This document shows, in pieces, positions 59,012 through 64,000 of a stretch of DNA of 64,000 nucleotides; positions within the stretch are counted from its first letter, which is position 1; each line of letters begins with the position of its first letter. The stretch lies in assembly GCA_965249785.1 (NCBI GenBank), contig CBDFMU010000031.1, positions 1 through 64,000 on the forward strand, read 5' to 3'. The stretch is from M3007 sp965249785. Its GTDB lineage: Bacteria; Bacteroidota; Bacteroidia; Chitinophagales; Saprospiraceae. Made by a program: the position numbers and the translations under genes. The notes under the pieces were generated by a model, which made no database searches, had not been told where the DNA came from, and saw nothing but the letters and a program-made list of their open reading frames with translations.

Positions 59012-59563
59012 TCACACCTTATCATACTCCGCAATCCAGACCTGCAATTGTCGTCGCGCCTGGCTCACGTGCCACTTGGAAGTGCCTTCACTGATGTGGA
59101 GCATTTCGGCGATTTCGCGGTGACTAAACCCATCCACGGCAAAGAGGTTGAACACTTTCTGGCTCATGGGAGGCAATTGTCGGAGCAGGGTTTCCAGATA
59201 TTGCACATGAAGACGTTGCTCCGCTTCATTCCAATCTATGGGCCCGCCGGGTACTTCGCGCTCCATCTCTTCTGAAAAAACCGTTTGCGTGCGCCATTTC
59301 TTCTCCCGCCGAAATTCGTCGATCAACGTATTGATCATAATCCGCCGAATCCAGGCGATAAATGGGGCGGCGGAGTCGTAGCGATCAAGATTTTGGATAA
59401 TTTTCAGAAACCCGTTATTCACTGCTGCCGCTGCTTCCTGATCGTCGCGCCGATAGCGCGCGCACACGGCCATCAGCACCGGGAAACAATCCCGATACAG
59501 TGCGTACTGCGCCTTGCGGTCGCCGCGCTGCACAGCCTGCAAAAGTGACGGGTCAACGGTCAT
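59012..59563 (-). CDS. ECF-type RNA polymerase sigma factor
   Basis: 183 residues. Region 2: ALYRDCFPVLMAVCARYRRD, AAAAVNNGFLKIIQNLDRYD, FIAWIRRIMINTLIDEFRRE. Region 4: LLRQLPPMSQKVFNLFAVDG, FSHREIAEMLHISEGTSKWH, VSQARRQLQVWI. It directs polymerase to a small regulon, most likely held by the barrel/anti-sigma-like protein encoded next. Intact, unlike the sigma gene at 50310. Confidence 0.92.
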   Translation of the reverse strand: MTVDPSLLQAVQRGDRKAQYALYRDCFPVLMAVCARYRRDDQEAAAAVNNGFLKIIQNLDRYDSAAPFIAWIRRIMINTLIDEFRREKKWRTQTVFSEEMEREVPGGPIDWNEAEQRLHVQYLETLLRQLPPMSQKVFNLFAVDGFSHREIAEMLHISEGTSKWHVSQARRQLQVWIAEYDKV

Positions 59564-59877
59564 GTTTTTCGTGGAGCATACAGCGTTTTCAAATTTCGCT
59601 ATGTGGGGCTAGTCTCCTTGTTTGTGTAGATGGCGCGGGGTTCAAAAACCGCCGAAAGCCAAAGATTGGCTTCCGGCGGGCAATGCAAGTGCTTTTGTTT
59701 GTAATTTTTCCATCGCGAAACTGGTGCAAAGTCACCACCAGGGTTTTTGTAGCCTTTTGCCCCTATTCACGCAGGAATGGAGTGGAGGGTTGGGTCGGAA
59801 GGAAAAAAATTTGCAAAAAAAATTAGGGTGACTGTGGTAGCCGCCCTAATTCGTATTTATTCTTTTGTAGATCAGTC
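59564..59877. other. 314-base gap with two hairpins
   Basis: No gene. 59649-59679 is a stem-loop (CCGCCGAAAGCCAA / TTGGCTTCCGGCGG), and 59822-59850 (TTAGGGTGACTGTGGTAGCC then GCCCTAA) is a short terminator-like stem downstream of the coiled-coil gene. Confidence 0.5.
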
Positions 59878-60867
59878 TCAATCAAACAACTGACTATAAT
59901 CATTCGTCTGCCGCAAAGCCTCCTTCGGGGGCGTATTCAAATCCAGCGTCGGTTCGGCAGGTTTGCTTTCTTTGGGAGCGTTATTGGTCAAAAAAGGGCT
60001 TTCGCGTTCCCATTTTTCCAGCAGTTGCAGCCCCTCTTCCTCAAAAACGCCATTTTGTAAATCAATGGAAGCCATCAAGTTACGGCTCGTATCCATGAAA
60101 CGCTCCATTTCGCCGACCTTGCCGCTCACCTCATTGGCCAGCGATTCCAAAGCCATATCGAAGCGGGCGCGTTGGTCAGGATCGCCACTGATAATGCTTT
60201 TAGCCGACTGGATAGCACTGTGGCTGGCACTGATGGCGCGGTATTCCTGCTCCTTCAATTGCACCTGATCCTTGGTATCTTCCAGCACGATTTCCGAATT
60301 TTCGTACATTTTAGTCAGGATGCGATACATCACCTCCATACGCTGATAGAGCGCGTCGTATTTAGCATTCGCCTCCTGCAAACGTCCGGCTTTGCGCGTG
60401 GCCAGCGTGATGTTTTTGTCGTCGCTCTTTTTCCGCGCCTGTTCCGCCAAAATCATATTTTTCCGAATGTCAGCATTGTTGCCATCCATTGTACCTTTCA
60501 GTTGGCGCATTTGGCCGCGCAAGGCACCGATCTGCTTGCTGAGGTTGCGTAGACTATCTTCCAAATCCTCGATGAAGGATTTCAGGATCGAAATCGGGTC
60601 TATTTTGACAAAAACGCCGGTAATCGAGCGCATCAGCGATTGGTACATATACCAAATGAGGTTGCGCGCTTTGGCATCGAGGATGAAAAATATAATCCCT
60701 CCCAATGCCAATAACAGGCCCGCCAAACCCACCGTCGTGCTCGCCAAAGCCATTATCGTGGCTAAAATGCCATTGAATACCATGAACGCGCCGATAATCA
60801 GGCCGATCAAAACTACACCTCCCGTGACCCCTTCGGGACGTTGCCAAAAAGATTTTTGCTGTTCCAT
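59878..60867 (-). CDS. Membrane protein with long coiled coil, PspA-like topology
   Basis: 329 residues. Two hydrophobic segments at about 14-65 (GVVLIGLIIGAFMVFNGILA and VGLAGLLLALGGIIFFILDA) are followed by a coiled coil at about 90-270 (ILKSFIEDLEDSLRNLSKQI, GALRGQMRQLKGTMDGNNAD, RMEVMYRILTKMYENSEIVL). The charge pattern recalls PspA/IM30-like helices but the membrane anchor is not part of that family. The end is disordered. I cannot name a family. Directly downstream of another coiled-coil gene on the same strand. Confidence 0.75.
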   Translation of the reverse strand: MEQQKSFWQRPEGVTGGVVLIGLIIGAFMVFNGILATIMALASTTVGLAGLLLALGGIIFFILDAKARNLIWYMYQSLMRSITGVFVKIDPISILKSFIEDLEDSLRNLSKQIGALRGQMRQLKGTMDGNNADIRKNMILAEQARKKSDDKNITLATRKAGRLQEANAKYDALYQRMEVMYRILTKMYENSEIVLEDTKDQVQLKEQEYRAISASHSAIQSAKSIISGDPDQRARFDMALESLANEVSGKVGEMERFMDTSRNLMASIDLQNGVFEEEGLQLLEKWERESPFLTNNAPKESKPAEPTLDLNTPPKEALRQTNDYSQLFD

Positions 60868-60957
60868 ATTACTGGTTACCAGTTATTGGTATATTAGTAA
60901 ATTGGTTAATAGTAGATCGGCAACCGATAACCAATAGACCATTAACCAATAACTAAT
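60868..60957. repeat. GGTTAAT/ATTAACC microrepeat hairpin
   Basis: TTACTGGTTACCAGTTATTG with further TTGGTTAATAG words, then ACCGATAACCAATAGACCAT and TAACCAATAACTA. Fills the gap between the two coiled-coil genes. Confidence 0.8.
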
Positions 60958-61503
60958 TTAAAGATACTTGTGGATGTTCTCAATGTCGCGATCAATCTGG
61001 GTGACCACCGACAAATGGGTTTTTTCAAATGCCGATTTAGTGCGTTCGAGGCGTTCACTTTCGGTTTTAACGGCGGTTTCGTCCTGCTCAATCTGGTTCA
61101 GATAACCCCCGATTTCGTCCTGCAAACGGCTGATTTCGGTCTTGTGCCGCTCAATTTGGTCGCGCAAACGTTTCGCATCTTCCTGACGAGCCGTGATTCG
61201 GCTGGCCGTTTGCGTGGTTAATGCCTGATCAAATTGGGATTTCTCCTTGCTCACCACTTCGCGGTAGTAACCCGCCGTTTCGATGAGTTTATCTTTGGTA
61301 ACGCCCACCGTGGAAGCCGTCGCAAAAGCCCCTTTATGCGCGGTCGCTTCGTCCAGTTGCATCTCGCGGAGACTAGCCACAGCACGTTTAAATTCGTAGT
61401 AATCGAAGCCCGGCAGGTTATTTTTTTCAATGGCAGCCGCCAGAAATTCGAGGCTGCGTTCGTCCAGCCCATCGGCGGCAAAAAGTGATTTCGTCGTGAC
61501 CAT
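60958..61503 (-). CDS. Soluble coiled-coil protein
   Basis: 181 residues without a membrane segment. The first 90 residues are helical (SLFAADGLDERSLEFLAAAI, EFKRAVASLREMQLDEATA), the rest is a continuous coiled coil (RDQIERHKTEISRLQDEIGG, YLNQIEQDETAVKTESERLE). Family not recognised. Probably co-transcribed with the membrane coiled-coil protein at 59878 and likely to interact with it. Confidence 0.75.
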   Translation of the reverse strand: MVTTKSLFAADGLDERSLEFLAAAIEKNNLPGFDYYEFKRAVASLREMQLDEATAHKGAFATASTVGVTKDKLIETAGYYREVVSKEKSQFDQALTTQTASRITARQEDAKRLRDQIERHKTEISRLQDEIGGYLNQIEQDETAVKTESERLERTKSAFEKTHLSVVTQIDRDIENIHKYL

Positions 61504-61504
61504 T

Positions 61505-61545
61505 AAAACTAATTATGAATTATGAATTATAAAGTATGAATTGCG
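61505..61545. repeat. AATTATGA-type microrepeat, single arm
   Basis: AAAACTAATTATGAATTATG and AATTATAAAGTATGAATT just upstream of the coiled-coil gene. The rest of the gap to 61801 shows nothing I can support beyond a TTTACTTTG string near 61744. Confidence 0.6.
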
Positions 61546-61801
61546 TGACGTGAGCATTCTGCTTTTTGCATTATTGCCCTTTGCTTTTCAAACCGCGAAA
61601 GAGCAGGTATTTCCGTGCGTAGCCGCAAAAAAGCGACGAACGGGCAAATTTAACCGAAAAAAAGAGTTTCTGCCAGCAAAACGTTCGTCGGTGGGAGACG
61701 GTTGTGCTTTTTGTGTCAACTTAGGCAAATTCAATTTTTCGGCTTTACTTTGTCGGGCCGGGCGGAGTGTAACAACCGTTCGGCTCTGAGCATTCATTCC
61801 A

Positions 61802-62662
61802 TTGAAAATCAACGTCTACATATCGTATGCAGCACAAGATAAGGTGCAGTTGAAGAAACTGCTGCACTGGCTCTATCCCATGCGCGACGAGGTGAATCTC
61901 TGGTACAACAACCCGCCCGGCGGCCCGGAACCGATGCCGCTCCCTTGGCGTATTCTGCTGTTTTGGTATCGCCAGCCCGATCCACGCAAATACTATTTCC
62001 GCAATCTTCAACGCCAATATGAGCGGGCGCATGTGTACCTGTTTTTGACCAGTTACCACACTATTCAGAATAACTGGATTGAGGAAGAAATCACGGCGGC
62101 GGTGTCGCGGTACACAGAATTTGGGGATCGTTATATTCGCATTTATCCGGTGCTGGTGTCGCCGTCGCATTGGAAGAAACACTCGCGACTGGCGCATTTC
62201 AAGACGCTGGGGCCACGCCGTACGTTGGTGGAAACGGTTCCCGAAGAAGAAGGTTATCTGGAAATTACCGAGCAATTGGCTAAGGTGGTGAAGGATTTGC
62301 AACGTAATCTGGAAGAAGAGAAATTTGCGCAAAGTCGTTCCGTGCCGATAACCGACATTGCGCCGATTCGCCAGAACAGTATTCGCCCCAATGTCGAAGA
62401 AGACCCGTCGCAGTTTTTTGAGTTGCCGCCCGCTTTTTCCGCCCCGGAATGGCTGGGCTGGTCTATATTATTCGTGCTTATTCTGGTGACGCTCTACGGT
62501 TTGCAACCTGAACGCATCGGCGTACCTTCCCTCCGCTATAAAAATGTAGAACCCGCCGACCGCAAGCCCATCGAGTATTTGCGTGATTACCCGCCGATGC
62601 CGCCGCCACCGAACGCGCCACTTCCGAGGCTGGGGGAACCGGATTCGGCCCACGCACGGTGA
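61802..62662 (+). CDS. TIR-domain protein with C-terminal membrane anchor
   Basis: 286 residues from a TTG (no ATG fits). About 1-165 is a TIR domain: INVYISYAAQDKVQLKKLLH, NLWYNNPPGG, the hydrophobic strand AHVYLFLTSYHTIQNNWIEE with the candidate catalytic Glu, and RIYPVLVSPSHW. A 60-residue linker leads to one membrane helix (about 219-237, WLGWSILFVLILVTLYGL) and a Pro-rich tail (YPPMPPPPNAPLP). TIR domains of this sort cleave NAD or signal through assembly. The membrane tether is unusual. Convergent with the nSTAND-like gene. Confidence 0.8.
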   Translation: MKINVYISYAAQDKVQLKKLLHWLYPMRDEVNLWYNNPPGGPEPMPLPWRILLFWYRQPDPRKYYFRNLQRQYERAHVYLFLTSYHTIQNNWIEEEITAAVSRYTEFGDRYIRIYPVLVSPSHWKKHSRLAHFKTLGPRRTLVETVPEEEGYLEITEQLAKVVKDLQRNLEEEKFAQSRSVPITDIAPIRQNSIRPNVEEDPSQFFELPPAFSAPEWLGWSILFVLILVTLYGLQPERIGVPSLRYKNVEPADRKPIEYLRDYPPMPPPPNAPLPRLGEPDSAHAR

Positions 62663-62663
62663 G

Positions 62664-62695
62664 TGCCGGCGGGTTTAGCCGCCGGTACGCTCACT
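62664..62695. repeat. REP-like palindrome at convergent gene ends
   Basis: GCCGGCGGGTTTAGCCGCCG GTAC, same core as 47401-47475, between the stops of the TIR and nSTAND-like genes, where it can act as a shared terminator. Confidence 0.7.
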
Positions 62696-64000
62696 GCCCC
62701 AATAACTGCTTACACTTCGCCATTTCCTCCCGCACATAGTCATCCGGCTCATCATCCAAATGCAGACGTTCTTGTAAACGTTTCAAGTCAATACGCCGAT
62801 CTGGCAATAAAGCCTGCATGGCTTCCAGACTGCGCAACGCCTGATTCCAGGCCCGCGCCTCGGTGAAAGTTTCCACATCGCGTTGACGCACATCAAATTG
62901 AATTACCAGTGTCCGCAAAGCACTTTCTGCCCGTTGAGCGATATTAATGGCTTGATCGCCGATGCGCACCGGGTCCACGCGCCATTCCAATTCTCCGCGC
63001 CGACCGCCCTGAAAAGAGTAATTAATGGAGCGATAATATTCCAGCGAATCCTGCGCAATCCGGTAGTAGCGCAGCGCCCCCGCATAGTCTTCATTTTCCT
63101 GAAAAAACAGGGAGTCGCCTTTGGTCAGCAGGTCTTGTGTAATGACGTTGTACAACCGCTGAAAACGCTCGGCATCGGCTTTCCCGGCAGCTACATCTTT
63201 GTAGGGCGGCGTATGCAGCAACATCCAGCATTTGACGCCTTGGCCAGCCAGATTCTCGTAACTGCTCAACGCGGCCGGATACTGCTCATTGTACACATTT
63301 TGTTCAGCCTGCGCCAGATCGTTGCGCACCGCATTGGTGTAGTTACGGGCCACGATGATGCCAAAAACCAGCGCAATCAGCAACGCAATCACCGAAGTGA
63401 TGGCCACCTGACGCGCCAATAAACGCGTCCGACGAGCGGTACTCAGTTCATTTTCAATGCGTTCGCGGCGAGCCGCTTCTTCGGCAAGCTCGGTTTGCAG
63501 TTTGGCTTTTTCATCGTCGGCTTGCTGGCGTTGGCGGCGCGCATCGCGTGATTCGATGACCGCAGGCAGGAGCGTATCGTGACTGATTTCGTAGTAAAAA
63601 TCATCCAGTCGCAACTCTTTGCGCAGCAAACGACTATCCACCAACGTGTCCAAAAAGTCGTGATTGACTTGCCACTTATTGGTCAAAAAGTCGTCCACCA
63701 TGCTGCATCGGCGACCGATGGGCGTTACCAAATCTTCTTCGATCAGGCATTGCGCTTTGCCCACAAAATCCACTGCGTCAGTAACTACCAGACCAGTTTT
63801 GCGACTATATATTTCCGGTAATTGTTGTAATTGTTTTTGGTAAAAATCGCGGATTTCCGCTTCCAAACCTTCATGGCCGCCGTAGTAATCTGGCACCACC
63901 TCAAAACCCGCGGGTCGTTGCTCTTCAATGATTTGCCCCTCTATATTCTGGCAAAGAATCTGCAAATTGAACGACTCAATTTCGTCCTGTTTTTTCAATA
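62691..64000 (-). CDS. nSTAND-like signalling ATPase, C-terminal part (runs off the window)
   Basis: About 436 residues are visible; the ATG at 63998 is internal and the NTPase domain lies beyond the window. The first part (ESFNLQILCQNIEGQIIEEQ, DFLTNKWQVNHDFLDTLVDS, DDFYYEISHDTLLPAVIESR) is the helical/winged-helix segment that follows the ATPase core of nSTAND proteins. A coiled coil (QQADDEKAKLQTELAEEAAR), a membrane helix (ITSVIALLIALVFGIIVARN) and TPR-like helices to the end follow (AEQNVYNEQYPAALSSYENL). Such proteins act as sensors in immunity or stress. Faces the TIR gene. Confidence 0.75.
   Translation of the reverse strand, partial: LKKQDEIESFNLQILCQNIEGQIIEEQRPAGFEVVPDYYGGHEGLEAEIRDFYQKQLQQLPEIYSRKTGLVVTDAVDFVGKAQCLIEEDLVTPIGRRCSMVDDFLTNKWQVNHDFLDTLVDSRLLRKELRLDDFYYEISHDTLLPAVIESRDARRQRQQADDEKAKLQTELAEEAARRERIENELSTARRTRLLARQVAITSVIALLIALVFGIIVARNYTNAVRNDLAQAEQNVYNEQYPAALSSYENLAGQGVKCWMLLHTPPYKDVAAGKADAERFQRLYNVITQDLLTKGDSLFFQENEDYAGALRYYRIAQDSLEYYRSINYSFQGGRRGELEWRVDPVRIGDQAINIAQRAESALRTLVIQFDVRQRDVETFTEARAWNQALRSLEAMQALLPDRRIDLKRLQERLHLDDEPDDYVREEMAKCKQLLGQ

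Overview
The window is a chromosomal segment of a member of the Bacteroidota, most likely of the Saprospiria/Haliscomenobacter-Lewinella type. The phylum call rests on a protein with a C-terminal type IX secretion (Por) sorting domain, several matches to the Bacteroidota -7 promoter element TAnnTTTG (one with TTTG 20 bases upstream), a single-chain E1 alpha-beta dehydrogenase, N-terminally membrane-anchored barrel proteins, and a lack of obvious Shine-Dalgarno sites. The class-level placement is inference.

Layout. 1-4440: start of an exported hydrolase, a PIN toxin-antitoxin module that appears to have landed in the 5' end of an AddA/RecB-like helicase gene, and the helicase. 4441-9211: a dispersed repeat, a small membrane protein, an alpha/beta hydrolase, an AT-rich ApaLI-like restriction-modification pair whose endonuclease gene is broken near its 3' end by a 205-bp MITE, and an OmpR-family regulator. 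9359-12746: a radical-SAM/DUF4130 DNA-repair gene pair split by an ISAs1-family insertion sequence. 12952-14248: a MNT/HEPN toxin-antitoxin pair and an O-methyltransferase. 14481-29628: the translation/transcription core, tRNA-Thr, -Tyr, -Gly, -Thr, tuf, tRNA-Trp, secE, nusG, rplK, rplA, rplJ, rplL, rpoB, rpoC. Two small DUF4160/DUF2442 genes and a nested cruciform sit between rpoB and rpoC. 29792-41059: membrane glycosyltransferase-like protein, Uma2 protein, GH5-like and GH113-like hydrolases, WD40 protein, a VOC protein with a duplicated 3' end, and an E1 dehydrogenase. 41221-46904: T9SS cargo, membrane-tethered receiver protein, HtpG. 46905-57410: a candidate sigma-54-driven small RNA, alkaline phosphatase, a decaying sigma/anti-sigma/CpxP-like operon, a di-heme peroxidase, a truncated PIN toxin-antitoxin locus, an MFS transporter, DprA and an SH3 protein. 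57407-64000: an ECF-sigma operon with an inner-membrane-to-barrel fusion, then a locus with two coiled-coil proteins, a membrane TIR protein and an nSTAND-like protein that runs off the end.

Two themes run across the window. First, nearly every gap in the tRNA/tuf/ribosomal cluster, and many elsewhere, holds a hairpin whose arms are strings of 6-9-base words (GTTATGA, GTTGAGA, GTTTATA, GGAGACA and others). The words differ from gap to gap but the architecture is the same. I do not recognise this as a described element and regard it as the most interesting pattern here. Second, the accessory cargo shows frequent damage: a MITE in a restriction gene, frameshifts in a transposase, a sigma factor and an anti-sigma factor, a deletion fusing antitoxin to toxin, and two cargo insertions flanked by duplicated ends of the neighbouring gene.
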